A DNA stretch of 31,221 bases, taken from positions 1 through 31,221 of the forward strand of contig JANLPY010000159.1 of NCBI GenBank assembly GCA_031367505.1. The letters are read 5' to 3'. Positions 7,915 to 17,600 of this stretch are shown piece after piece (positions within the stretch are counted from its first letter, which is position 1; every line of letters begins with the position of its first letter). Below the pieces are notes generated by a model. The model saw only the letters and a program-made list of their open reading frames with translations, did no database searches and was not told the DNA's origin. The position numbers and the translations under genes are program-made. Origin of the DNA: JAKFWF01 sp031367505 (GTDB lineage: Bacteria; Pseudomonadota; Alphaproteobacteria; Rhizobiales; Hyphomicrobiaceae).

Positions 7915-9076
7915 CGCTGACCGCGCGCAACAGAATGTAACCGGTGATCGCCGATACGATCGACCCGCCAAGCACGCCGATCCGGACGTCGGCCGCAAAT
8001 GCCGGATCGGTAAATGCTAGCATGCCGATAAACAAGCTCATCGTGAAGCCGATACCCGCGATAATGCCGACCGCGTAAAGCTGTTGCCAATTGGCGCCGT
8101 CGGGCATCTGGCAGAACCCGGATCTGATCGCGAGCCATGATGCGCCGAAGATGCCGATTTGTTTGCCGGCAAATAGTCCGAGCGCGATACCGAGGGGGAT
8201 CGGTGCAACCATCTTCGCCAAGGTAAAGCCCTCAAGTGACACGCCGGCATTGGCGAAGGCGAACAGCGGCACGATGCCGAAAGTCACCCATGGGTGCAGG
8301 TCTTTCATCACGCTTTCGAGTGGCGAATATGGTGCCCGGCCCTCAGCCCGCAGCGGGATCGCCAAGGCGACCGCGACGCCAGCGAGCGTTGCATGCACCC
8401 CCGATTTCAGCACGCAAATCCAGATGAAGATGCCAACGAGAACATAAGGCGCAAGCCGCGTGACACCGCGCAAATTGAGCACCGCCAAAATGCTAATTCC
8501 AACAGCCGCAAGGCTCAGTGAATAGAGCGACAACTGCGATGTATAAAACAGCGCGATGATGATAATCGCGCCTAGATCGTCGATGATGGCGAGTGCGAGC
8601 AGAAACACCTTAAGGGCCGGCGGTACGCGCGAACCAAGCAACGCGACCACGCCGACCGCGAATGCGATGTCGGTCGCCGCCGGGATCGCCCAGCCACGCA
8701 TTGCGGTGGCATCGCCAGCGTTAATCGCGCTGTACACCAGGGCCGGCACCAGCATGCCGCCGATCGCTGCTATGATCGGCAGTGCAGCTTGTTTGGCGGA
8801 CGCGAGCGCCCCGGCCAGCATTTCCTTTTTAATCTCGAGCCCGACGTAGAAGAAGAAGATCGCCATCAGGCCATCATTGATCCAAAGCAGCAACGGCTTG
8901 TCGAGATTGAGCGCGCCGATGCGGATCGTAACCGGCGTATCGAGCAGCGCATCGTACAACGGGCTCAGTCGCGAGTTGTCGAGGATCAGTGCGACGATTG
9001 CCGCGACGAATAAGGCGACGCCGCCAGCCGCTTCGTGATGAAGCCAGCGCGACCAACTTTTCGGCGAAAGTTCCAA
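7904..9076 (-). CDS. nhaA: Na+/H+ antiporter NhaA
   Basis: NhaA is an inner-membrane antiporter that expels Na+ in exchange for H+ for pH and salt balance. The 390-residue product is full length with about a dozen hydrophobic segments. It has the paired aspartates D166-D167 in LALAIIDDLGA and D136 in ATDIAFAVGVVALLG, which correspond to the E. coli ion-binding residues D163/D164 and D133. The opening SWLHHEAAGG-like segment and GLEIKKEM are also typical. The only plausible start is TTG at 9076, supported by GAGGA seven bases upstream and an in-frame stop shortly before. It lies 18 bases after the stop of the ThDP enzyme, so both are probably on one transcript. Confidence 0.96.
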   Translation of the reverse strand: MELSPKSWSRWLHHEAAGGVALFVAAIVALILDNSRLSPLYDALLDTPVTIRIGALNLDKPLLLWINDGLMAIFFFYVGLEIKKEMLAGALASAKQAALPIIAAIGGMLVPALVYSAINAGDATAMRGWAIPAATDIAFAVGVVALLGSRVPPALKVFLLALAIIDDLGAIIIIALFYTSQLSLYSLSLAAVGISILAVLNLRGVTRLAPYVLVGIFIWICVLKSGVHATLAGVAVALAIPLRAEGRAPYSPLESVMKDLHPWVTFGIVPLFAFANAGVSLEGFTLAKMVAPIPLGIALGLFAGKQIGIFGASWLAIRSGFCQMPDGANWQQLYAVGIIAGIGFTMSLFIGMLAFTDPAFAADVRIGVLGGSIVSAITGYILLRAVSVNR

Positions 9077-9094
9077 CCGGCAATCCTCGATCGT

Positions 9095-10762
9095 TCAAGA
9101 TTTGAAATGAATGAATTCCCAAGGACTGATTTCGCTCCCTTGCGGTATCTCGATCTCGATTAGCACGGGGTGCTTTGCCTTTATCGCCTCAATGAGCAGT
9201 GGCTTCAATGCCGCTGGCGACGACACCCGATGCCCCTCGATTCCGAATGCTTTCGCCAGCACCAGGAAGTCCGGATTGTCGAGCGCGGCGCCGATCACGC
9301 GGTTGCCAAAGTTCGTTTTCTGGTCGCGCATGACATTGCCAAACGAGTTGTTGTTGAACAGCAGGGTGACGAGCGCAACGTTCTCCTGCCTCGCGGTCGC
9401 CAACTCCTGGACCGCGAACATGAAGCCGCCATCACCGGTGACCGACACGACCGGCTTGTCTGGGTGCGCAACCTTCACACCAAGTGCACTTGGAAATCCG
9501 AAGCCGAGCGTCCCCTGATAGCCTTCCGAGATATACGTGCGTGGCTCATACACCGGATAGCCATAGTACGACGTGAACCCAACCTGCGAGAGTTCGGTCA
9601 CGAAGATCCCGTCGCGCGGTAGCACGTCACGAATAACATCGAGATAGGCCAATTGCGGTTGGATCTTCTCGATCTTCGCGCGGGCAGCTTGCTTCGCCGC
9701 CGTGATGTTTGATCTGATCTTGAACGAAGCGGCGGCGGACTTGCGCGATCTCAGTCTCTGTAATTCCGCGAGCAAGGCAGTTGTTGCGACATCGGCATCG
9801 GCAACGATACCTGCATGCGGAACCAAGCGGCGCATTTCAACTGGATCGATATCGATGCGGATGATGTGCGGCGGCGCGGCTGGACGGTCAATTGCTGTCA
9901 TCATGCCAGTCCAGCGCATCATCGGCATTTCGAGGCGTGTGCCGATGCCGATCACCGCGTCGGTTTCGGGCCACAACTCGTGCGCGACGTACGATGAAAT
10001 GCCAAGATCGTGGTCTTCAGGCATCACGCCGCGTCCGCCCCTGAACGCTGCAACCGGCGCATCGAGTTCTTCAGCAAGGGCGCGGATGGCGTCGCTTGCG
10101 TGTTGCGCGCCGCTGCCGGTCATGATCATCGGGCGCTTGGCCTTTGCAAGGATCGCTGAGGCGGCTTCGATTTCGGCGGGTGAAGCGGGATGAGGCTTCG
10201 CAATTACAGCGGCTGGCAGCGTTGCGACGAAGCCTTGCCCGGCCATCACGTCCCACGCCATCTCGATTGCAACCGGACCCGGTCGTCCACTCAGCATTTG
10301 CCGGAATGCCTCGTTGATGATTTCAGGTGCATCTGCCGCGCGCTCGATCCGCGCCGCCCATTTGGTCAAAGTGCGTAGCGTCCCCAGTTGATCAGGCAGT
10401 TCGTGCAGATGTCCGCGTCCACGACCCAGAAATGCAGAAGGAACTTGGCCGGTAATGCAAAGCACCGGCGCATTGCAGCCAAGCGCCGTGCACAGCGCGG
10501 CAGTCGTGTTCAAAACTCCCGGACCTGGGACGACCGAAAACACACCCGGCCGGCCGGTCGAGCGCGCATACCCGAACGCCATGTAACCGCAGGTTTGCTC
10601 ATGCCGCGCGCCGTAAGTTCGGATCTTGTCGCGTCGCTGTTGCAGGGCATCGAACAGCGGATACATCTGTGCGCCGGGCAACCCGAACAGCGACGTCACG
10701 CCATTGGCGATGAGCGCCTCGACGATTGCCGCGCCACCAGTCATCATTCGTGCATCGCTCAT
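9095..10762 (-). CDS. Thiamine-diphosphate-dependent enzyme, acetolactate-synthase-like
   Basis: The 555-residue protein has the three-domain build of the acetolactate synthase/pyruvate oxidase/benzoylformate decarboxylase group. The catalytic glutamate is E55 in GARHEQTCGYMAFGYAR, the central domain spans roughly 195-335, and the ThDP-Mg2+ motif begins GDGG at 443 with an NNN around 470. FAD-type binding features are not obvious. It is unlikely to be the biosynthetic IlvB, since no small subunit ilvH or ilvC lies nearby. The substrate is unknown; a decarboxylase, carboligase or oxalyl-CoA-type activity are all possible. Starts at 10795 (TTG), 10771 and 10762 are possible; 10762 gives the usual N-terminus. 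It is divergent from an OCD-like gene and followed by nhaA. Confidence 0.85.
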   Translation of the reverse strand: MSDARMMTGGAAIVEALIANGVTSLFGLPGAQMYPLFDALQQRRDKIRTYGARHEQTCGYMAFGYARSTGRPGVFSVVPGPGVLNTTAALCTALGCNAPVLCITGQVPSAFLGRGRGHLHELPDQLGTLRTLTKWAARIERAADAPEIINEAFRQMLSGRPGPVAIEMAWDVMAGQGFVATLPAAVIAKPHPASPAEIEAASAILAKAKRPMIMTGSGAQHASDAIRALAEELDAPVAAFRGGRGVMPEDHDLGISSYVAHELWPETDAVIGIGTRLEMPMMRWTGMMTAIDRPAAPPHIIRIDIDPVEMRRLVPHAGIVADADVATTALLAELQRLRSRKSAAASFKIRSNITAAKQAARAKIEKIQPQLAYLDVIRDVLPRDGIFVTELSQVGFTSYYGYPVYEPRTYISEGYQGTLGFGFPSALGVKVAHPDKPVVSVTGDGGFMFAVQELATARQENVALVTLLFNNNSFGNVMRDQKTNFGNRVIGAALDNPDFLVLAKAFGIEGHRVSSPAALKPLLIEAIKAKHPVLIEIEIPQGSEISPWEFIHFKS

Positions 10763-10847
10763 GCTCGGCATCCGTTGTTTCGCCAGTCCGATCAAGTGAT
10801 GTAGCTTATCTGGAAACGTGCGCCCACCCCGGAGACTTGGCTAGCCG

Positions 10848-11876
10848 ATGACCGACATCCACATTCACTACCTGCACGGGCGCGACATTGCGCAGCTTGC
10901 AATGACGGACGGCGAGATCATCGCCGCGGTCGAGGGCGCGATGGTAGCGCAGGCGACCGGCAAGGCGGTGATCGAACCGCGCACGCATCTGGTGCCGGAG
11001 AAGGGCTCGACTCGCGGGCACTTCAACGTGTTGCGCGGTGTCGTCCAACCGTTGGGTCTCGCCGGTGTAAAAGTTGTCGGTGACTTCTTCGACAACTACA
11101 AGCACGACCTGCCGTCAGAGATGGCGATGCTCTATCTCGCCGATCCACAAACCGGCCGGCCGATCGCGATGATGGACGCGACGGCTATCACTACGATGCG
11201 AACCGGCGCGGTGACCGCCATCGGCGCCAAATATCTCGCGCGGAAGGGATCGAAGATCCTCGGTCATGTCGGCGCGCGCGGCACAGCGTTTTGGAACATC
11301 AAGCTGATGGACGGGCTGTTCGATTTCGATGAGATCCGTGTGCATTCGCGCCGCCGCGAAAGCCGCGATGCGTTCGCCAGCAAGATGAGCCTGGCTCTCG
11401 GCAAGAAGGTGATCGCGACCGAGGATTGGCAAAGTTGCGTTGAAGGGGCCGACATAATCGTCGATGCCTCGCGGCTCGAAGCGCCAGCGCCTATGTTGAA
11501 GAATGCCTGGATCAAAAAAGGCGCGCTGGTCATGCCTTACGGTACTATGAGCGTGGTCGAGGAAAACCTGCCCGATATCATCGACAAATGGGTGATGGAC
11601 GATTTCGGTCAGGCACACGCGGGCAAGTTCGGCGCTCTGCGGAAGCAGATCGATAACGGCAGTCTGAACCAAGACAACCTGCACGCGGAGATCGGGCAGA
11701 TCGCTGCGGGCATGAAGCCGGGCCGTGAGCGAGACGATGAAACGATCCTGTTCTGGCACCGTGGATTATCGCTATCGGATATAGCGCTGGGAGGTGCCAT
11801 GCTGGAGAAAGCTAAGACGCTCGGGATTGGCCAGCGTTTGTTTTATGCCCACTTCGAGCCGGGCGGAAACCATTGA
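10848..11876 (+). CDS. Ornithine cyclodeaminase / mu-crystallin family protein
   Basis: The 342-residue protein belongs to the NAD(P)-dependent OCD/mu-crystallin family, whose members include ornithine cyclodeaminase, alanine dehydrogenases and ketimine reductases. Visible marks are AGVKVVGDFFDN with K75, the MRTGAVTAIGAKYLARK block with R118, and a Rossmann fold starting KILGHVGARGTAFW at 136-149. The usual loop pattern GxGxQA is altered: R144 sits where the second glycine is expected and T146 where Gln is usual. The TTS-type segment reads VDASRLEAPAP. It may therefore belong to a separate subfamily with a different substrate. The ThDP enzyme is divergent, 85 bases away, which suggests shared control. 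DUF924 follows with an overlapping stop/start. Confidence 0.85.
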   Translation: MTDIHIHYLHGRDIAQLAMTDGEIIAAVEGAMVAQATGKAVIEPRTHLVPEKGSTRGHFNVLRGVVQPLGLAGVKVVGDFFDNYKHDLPSEMAMLYLADPQTGRPIAMMDATAITTMRTGAVTAIGAKYLARKGSKILGHVGARGTAFWNIKLMDGLFDFDEIRVHSRRRESRDAFASKMSLALGKKVIATEDWQSCVEGADIIVDASRLEAPAPMLKNAWIKKGALVMPYGTMSVVEENLPDIIDKWVMDDFGQAHAGKFGALRKQIDNGSLNQDNLHAEIGQIAAGMKPGRERDDETILFWHRGLSLSDIALGGAMLEKAKTLGIGQRLFYAHFEPGGNH

Positions 11877-12439
11877 TGGGGAACGCAGACACAAAATCTA
11901 CTTGGGCCGCAGACGTGCTTCGATTTTGGTTTCAGGACTTGAAGCTGGAACAGTGGTTCAAGAAGGACGAAGCGGTCGATGCGGCGATCGTCTCGCGCTT
12001 TTCCGGCACACATCGTTTTGTCGAGGCAGCGGATGCAGCAAGTCTAATTGCCGATCCCGAAACCGCACGCGCCGCGCTCATCGTGTTCGATCAGTTTTCA
12101 CGAAACATGTTTCGCGGCACTCCGCGCGCTTTCGCGAGCGACGCACGGGCGTTTGCCATTGCCGATGTTGTGGTCGCGCGTAATTGGGATCAGGCGTTGA
12201 GCAAACAGGAGCGGCTTTTCATTTATCTGCCGTTCGAGCACGACGAGAAGCCATCATCCCAGCAGCGCAGTGTTGCACTCATCACCAGCCTCGGGGACGA
12301 GCTGTACACGAAGTCGGCCCTTGCGCATCAGGCGATCATCGCGAGGTTCGGCCGCTTTCCGCATCGCAATGAAATTCTTGGCCGAGTTTCGACGCCGGAA
12401 GAGATCGAATTCCTCATGCAACCCGGGAGTTCGTTTTGA
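11876..12439 (+). CDS. DUF924 family protein
   Basis: The 187-residue protein is a member of the DUF924 family: it opens with DVLRFWFQDLKLEQWFKKDEAVD and continues with VIVFDQFSRNMFRGTPRAFASDARA and LFIYLPFEHDE, ending PHRNEILGRVSTPEEIEFL. The family is widespread, predicted all-helical, and has no established reaction. ATG 11876 shares its first base with the last base of the upstream stop codon, so translation is probably coupled to the OCD-like gene. No signal peptide or membrane segment is present. Confidence 0.88.
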   Translation: MGNADTKSTWAADVLRFWFQDLKLEQWFKKDEAVDAAIVSRFSGTHRFVEAADAASLIADPETARAALIVFDQFSRNMFRGTPRAFASDARAFAIADVVVARNWDQALSKQERLFIYLPFEHDEKPSSQQRSVALITSLGDELYTKSALAHQAIIARFGRFPHRNEILGRVSTPEEIEFLMQPGSSF

Positions 12440-12493
12440 GATTTGCGCTGATGGTTCTATGTCGAGGGATCATCATCAAGGAACGCATCCGCT

Positions 12494-12940
12494 ATGACTG
12501 AGACGACGAGCTTTACACCACGCAATCCAGCGTTCGAGCAGGTCATCCGTGCAAGTTTTTTGGCCCAAGGTCTGATGAAAACGTTGGGTGTCGAACTACG
12601 CTCTGTCGCGCCTGGCCGGGTCGTGATGGAGTTGCCGTATTCGCCAGCGGTCGCCCAGCAGCAAGGCTTGTTTCACGGCGCGGGTATCGGTGCGATCGGT
12701 GACGTGGCGGGCGGTTATGCGGCGCTGTCCTTGATGCCGGCGGATAGCGAAGTCGTCACTGTCGAATACAAGGTCAACTTCGTCCGGCCAGCGGCCGGCG
12801 GTCTGCTGCGCGCTGAGGGTCAAGTTTTGCGTGCCGGTAAATCGCTTACCGTCTGTCGCATCGATGTCTCAGCGGTCGAGAACGGCCAAGCCACCGTTGT
12901 TGCTCTACTGCAAGCAACATTCATGCGGGTCGCTGCTTAG
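12494..12940 (+). CDS. PaaI-family hotdog-fold thioesterase
   Basis: The 148-residue protein is a hotdog-fold acyl-CoA thioesterase of the PaaI/YdiI type. It shows QQQGLFHGAGIGAIGDVAGGYAA, where the HG and the following helix carry the active site, and then VVTVEYKVNFVRPAAGGLLRAEGQVLRAGKSLTVCRIDV. The substrate is unknown. The protein is complete and has no transit signal. AAGGA lies upstream of the start. It sits 54 bases after DUF924 and may be the last gene of the OCD-like operon. Its end overlaps the convergent xerC stop by four bases. Confidence 0.88.
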   Translation: MTETTSFTPRNPAFEQVIRASFLAQGLMKTLGVELRSVAPGRVVMELPYSPAVAQQQGLFHGAGIGAIGDVAGGYAALSLMPADSEVVTVEYKVNFVRPAAGGLLRAEGQVLRAGKSLTVCRIDVSAVENGQATVVALLQATFMRVAA

Positions 12941-13896
12941 GCGCGGGGATGCGCTTTATCGTAAACCGCAAGCAGCCGGTCGCGGTCGACCTCGGTGTAG
13001 ACCTGCGTGGTCGACAGCGACGCATGGCCTAGTAGTTCCTGGATCTGGCGCAGATCGGCGCCGGCTGACAAAAGATGCGTCGCGAACGAATGGCGCAGCG
13101 CGTGCGGCGTGGCGCTCGCCGGCAACTTCAGATGGCCGCGCATGCGTTCCATTGCGAGTTGGATAATGCGTGGCGACAGCGGCCCGCCCTTGGCTCCGCG
13201 GAACAAGATGTCACCAGGTTCGAGCGGGAACGGACATAGCGCGATATAATTTGCGATCGCTGCGATCGTCATCGGGATCACCGGCACGGCACGCTCCTTC
13301 GCCCCCTTGCCGATGATGCGCAAGACGTCACGTTCTGCGGTGGGTGCGTCCTTGACCAGCAGCCCCAAGGCTTCCGAGATGCGTAGGCCCGAGCCGTAAA
13401 GCAGCAGCAGCACGGCCGTATCGCGCGCGACGATCCACTCGATGTCGCTGGTGCTCGCAACCGTCATGACGTTAGCGGCGTGGGCAACGGTTAGCGGTTT
13501 GGGTACGCCGTGCGGCACTTTCGGGATGGCGACCGTCAGTACAGCGCGATTGGTCAAAGTCTCTTCGGCTTCGAGCCAGCGGAAGAACATGCGCAGCGCC
13601 GACATCGATCCGGCAAGTGTGCGGCCCGATACGCCCTGCCGCCGGCGACGCGCCAGAAACCCGCGAAACGTGCGTGCATCCAGCTTGGCGAGGTCGGCCA
13701 TCACCGGAGCACGGCCACGCTCGGCTTTCAGGTGTCGCAAAAATTGGATAAGATCACGCGCATAGGCCTCTCGCGTGCCTTCGGATAACCCACGGTCGCG
13801 CACCATGTGCGTCAGCCACGCCTCGACGGTATTGGCGAGGTCGTCGTCAAGCGGCAGTTCTCCGTCTTCACGAAGCAGATTTGCAAGAGCGGTCAT
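12937..13896 (-). CDS. xerC: Tyrosine recombinase XerC
   Basis: The 319-residue protein has the SAM-like N-terminal core-binding domain (about 20-110) and the tyrosine recombinase domain. All catalytic residues are visible: R172 in GSGLRISEAL, K197 in IGKGAKER, H265 and R268 in HALRHSFATHLL, H291 in LLGHASLSTTQVY, and the nucleophile Y300. This fits the chromosomal dimer-resolving XerC/XerD pair rather than a phage integrase, because no extra DNA-binding arm is present and no attachment site or phage gene is near. XerC is favoured over XerD on general resemblance only. It is the only minus-strand gene between the accessory block and the long plus-strand run. Confidence 0.88.
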   Translation of the reverse strand: MTALANLLREDGELPLDDDLANTVEAWLTHMVRDRGLSEGTREAYARDLIQFLRHLKAERGRAPVMADLAKLDARTFRGFLARRRRQGVSGRTLAGSMSALRMFFRWLEAEETLTNRAVLTVAIPKVPHGVPKPLTVAHAANVMTVASTSDIEWIVARDTAVLLLLYGSGLRISEALGLLVKDAPTAERDVLRIIGKGAKERAVPVIPMTIAAIANYIALCPFPLEPGDILFRGAKGGPLSPRIIQLAMERMRGHLKLPASATPHALRHSFATHLLSAGADLRQIQELLGHASLSTTQVYTEVDRDRLLAVYDKAHPRA

Positions 13897-14042
13897 TTTT
13901 CATGGTCCCCGGCGACTCCACTGTCGCGGAGCCGGCCGCCGGGGACGGTTCGCGAATCAACAGTGCTTATGGCAACAGTCTGGGGCATAAAGTTAGCGAA
14001 GTGTTAACGCGTGGATTTTGCCGGCGCCGGGTACGCCCAAGA

Positions 14043-14942
14043 ATGCAAGAAAAGTCTTCATCGTCGATAGGGAAATGGCGGGCAATTGCCGTGTTGTCGG
14101 GGTTTGTCGTGCTCACGCTCCCATTGATGCCAGTTCAGGCGATCTTGCTGCGGACAAGCGCGCGCGGGGCGCGGGCATTTCCGAATTGGTATCACCGCCA
14201 GGTTTGCCGGCTGCTTGGTATCAGACTGCACATCGAAGGTGCGATCGCCCGCGACAAACCTGTGCTGGTCGTCGCCAATCACTCGTCGTGGCTCGATATT
14301 CCGGTGCTGTCGGCGGTGGCGCCGGTATCATTCGTCGCGAAGAAGGAGGTTGGTGGTTGGCCGTTCGTGTCGCAGTTGGCGCGGCTGCAACGCAGCGTGT
14401 TCGTCGATCGCACGAGGCGCGGGGCGGTAGGCGCTGCAACTTCTGAAATGACAGCGCGTCTGTTGGCTGGCGATGCGTTGGTGCTATTCGCCGAAGGCAC
14501 ATCGACCGACGGCAATCGAGTTTTGCCGCTACGCACCTCGTTGTTTGGTGCCGTGATGCCGCTTGGCGGCGATAAGGTTCCCCAAGAGGCGGTCGTGCAG
14601 ACGTGTGCGGTGGTCTATGGCCATTTGCACGGCCTGCCGATTGATCGGGCGGGCAAACCACTGGTCGGCTGGTATGGCGACATGGAAATGGGCAGCCACG
14701 CCTGGGAGCTGCTGAAAGCTGGCCCACTCGATGTGCGAATCACAATCGGCCTCCCCGTGCCTATGGGTGTATTTGCCGACCGAAAGGCTCTTGCTCGTCA
14801 TGCAGAGGACGAGTTGCGCCAATCCGTTGTGCGATTGCTGCGTGGACGGCTGCCTGGCGAGACAATCACCGCTACAAAAGCCGCATCGATGGCAGCGGTA
14901 CAGGCAGCGCCGATTGCAAAAACGTCGGCGAAATGGACCTGA
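14043..14942 (+). CDS. plsC: 1-acyl-sn-glycerol-3-phosphate acyltransferase (PlsC-like)
   Basis: The enzyme acylates lysophosphatidic acid at position 2 to give phosphatidic acid in membrane lipid synthesis. The 299-residue protein has an N-terminal membrane segment (about 13-35) and the family HX4D motif as H80-D85 in ANHSSWLD. AKKEVGGWPF, SVFVDRTRRG and FAEGTSTDGNRVLPLRTSLFGA follow as further blocks of the acyltransferase. The start MQEKSSSSIG at 14043 is chosen because an upstream open frame back to 13881 overlaps the xerC start and looks non-coding. A lyso-ornithine-lipid acyltransferase (OlsA-like) is an alternative within the same family. The position just before miaB is common in Rhizobiales. 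Confidence 0.88.
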   Translation: MQEKSSSSIGKWRAIAVLSGFVVLTLPLMPVQAILLRTSARGARAFPNWYHRQVCRLLGIRLHIEGAIARDKPVLVVANHSSWLDIPVLSAVAPVSFVAKKEVGGWPFVSQLARLQRSVFVDRTRRGAVGAATSEMTARLLAGDALVLFAEGTSTDGNRVLPLRTSLFGAVMPLGGDKVPQEAVVQTCAVVYGHLHGLPIDRAGKPLVGWYGDMEMGSHAWELLKAGPLDVRITIGLPVPMGVFADRKALARHAEDELRQSVVRLLRGRLPGETITATKAASMAAVQAAPIAKTSAKWT

Positions 14943-14989
14943 CGCGATGTTGCAACTTTGTTGTCACTCGTCCACAGGACTCGGAGGAC

Positions 14990-15014
14990 CAATTTGCTGC
15001 AATGCAACAAATTG
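14990..15014. promoter_or_regulatory. 25-bp near-perfect palindrome in the miaB upstream region
   Basis: Outer arms CAATTTG and CAAATTG flank inner TGCA and TGCA around a central A. Only one symmetric position (14997/15007) fails to pair, so 11 of 12 pairs match. It lies 48 bases past plsC and about 93 bases before the miaB start, in the only sizeable gap of this gene run. TGCAA-type half-sites are known for Fur-family regulators in some alphaproteobacteria; that link is a guess. Confidence 0.6.
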
Positions 15015-15106
15015 ATGACATCGCAGCTTCCACTGTCTATCGTAACGGAGCTGGAACGCACTTTCTGTACAGTAACGCCTATTGGTCGGGAACGACGAGG
15101 GGCAAA

Positions 15107-16471
15107 ATGCCGGACGATCACGAAATTGCACCGATAGCGGCGAAGAAGGTTTTCGTTCGAACTTTCGGCTGTCAGATGAACGTCTACGATAGCGAGCGTA
15201 TGCTGGAAGCGTTGGTGCCGGCAGGATTTACTGAAACGCCGGATATGGCGGACGCTGACCTGGTCGTTTTGAACACCTGTCATATTCGTGAGAAGGCCGT
15301 CGAAAAGGTCTATTCCGATCTTGGCCGCATCCGCGATGTGAAAGCGGAACGGGCACTGCAGGGCAAAACGACCGTTGTCACTGTTGCTGGCTGCGTCGCG
15401 CAAGCCGAGGGTAAGGAAATTTCGCACCGCGCACCGGTCGTCGACATCGTCGTTGGGCCGCAGAGTTATCATCGGCTGCCCGAATTGCTCGGGCAGGCAC
15501 GTGGTGGCCGCCGCATCGTAGAGACAGCATTTCCCGACGAAGATAAGTTTGCGAAACTGCCGTTACGGACGGGGCCCCGGCAAACGTCGGCCTTCCTCAC
15601 CGTCCAGGAAGGCTGCGACAAGTTCTGCACATTTTGCGTCGTGCCTTACACGCGCGGAGTGGAATTCTCTCGCCCCGTGGACGATATCGTCCGGGAAGCC
15701 GAGGCGCTGGTCAGCCGTGGGGTGCGTGAACTGACGCTCCTTGGGCAGAATGTGAACGGATATCATGGGGCCGGAGCAGATGGGAAGCCACGCTCGCTCG
15801 CCGCTTTGTTGGCTCGGCTCTCCGATGTTCGCGACCTCGAGCGGCTGCGCTACGTGACGAGCCATCCGCGTGACATGGGTGATGATCTGATCGAAGCCCA
15901 CCGCGATATGCCAAAGCTGATGCCGTATCTGCATCTGCCATTTCAGGCCGGTTCGGACCGGATCCTGGCGGCGATGAACCGCAAGCATACGGCGGACGAT
16001 TATCGCCGGCTTATCGGTCGCATCCGCAATGCACGAGCAGATATCGCTTTATCGACCGATATCATCGTTGGTTTCCCTGGTGAAACGGATCAAGAATTCA
16101 AGCAGACGCTGGATCTCATTGGAGAAATCGGTTTCGCGCAAGCGTACTCATTCAAGTACAGCTGTCGTCCGGGCACTCCGGCCGCAACGATGGACGGCCA
16201 GGTGCCGGAAGACGTAAAAACCGCCCGGCTTGACCAATTGCAAGATCTACTCGAAGCGCAGCAAAAGTCTTTCAACAACGGTTTTATCGGCCAGACCTTG
16301 CCGGTGTTGTTCGAACGCGCCGGTCGTCGCGCCGGGCACCTTGTGGGGCGAACGCCTTATTTACAGCTCGTGCACGTGGAGGCTGCGGAAGCAGCGCTGG
16401 GCCACGTTTTGCCGGTCGCGATTGCCTCAGCGAGCCAAAACAGCCTCACCGGGACGCTGCATGCAGCGTGA
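15107..16471 (+). CDS. miaB: tRNA-2-methylthio-N6-dimethylallyladenosine synthase MiaB
   Basis: MiaB is a radical-SAM methylthiotransferase that adds a methylthio group to i6A37 of tRNAs. The 454-residue protein has an N-terminal UPF0004 domain with three cluster cysteines (C22 in FGCQMNVYDSERM, C58 in NTCHIREKA, C96 in AGCVAQAEG), the radical-SAM CxxxCxxC at C170, C174 and C177 in EGCDKFCTFCVVPYTRG, and a C-terminal TRAM-like domain. FGCQMNVYDS and the full length distinguish it from RimO and MtaB. ATG 15107 has GAGGGG at the right spacing; the open frame reaches back to 14933, but that part looks untranslated. It probably starts the transcript that continues into phoH. Confidence 0.96.
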   Translation: MPDDHEIAPIAAKKVFVRTFGCQMNVYDSERMLEALVPAGFTETPDMADADLVVLNTCHIREKAVEKVYSDLGRIRDVKAERALQGKTTVVTVAGCVAQAEGKEISHRAPVVDIVVGPQSYHRLPELLGQARGGRRIVETAFPDEDKFAKLPLRTGPRQTSAFLTVQEGCDKFCTFCVVPYTRGVEFSRPVDDIVREAEALVSRGVRELTLLGQNVNGYHGAGADGKPRSLAALLARLSDVRDLERLRYVTSHPRDMGDDLIEAHRDMPKLMPYLHLPFQAGSDRILAAMNRKHTADDYRRLIGRIRNARADIALSTDIIVGFPGETDQEFKQTLDLIGEIGFAQAYSFKYSCRPGTPAATMDGQVPEDVKTARLDQLQDLLEAQQKSFNNGFIGQTLPVLFERAGRRAGHLVGRTPYLQLVHVEAAEAALGHVLPVAIASASQNSLTGTLHAA

Positions 16472-16563
16472 GTGGGAACATGGCGGTTGATGGCTGACGC
16501 CAAGTCATCGCATCGCGACATTTGGTATGCTACAGCTGGAATCAGGTTCAAACTTAATCGTTT

Positions 16564-17598
<1,035 letters not shown>

Positions 17599-17600
17599 GA

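Noticed and set aside
12937..13896. Phage or integron integrase instead of XerC
   Set aside because: The protein has the compact Xer build; no phage genes, attachment sites or cassette arrays are nearby.
14933..15106. Longer MiaB N-terminus starting at the plsC stop
   Set aside because: The extra 58 residues do not resemble the family and contain the palindrome; ATG 15107 has a strong ribosome binding site.
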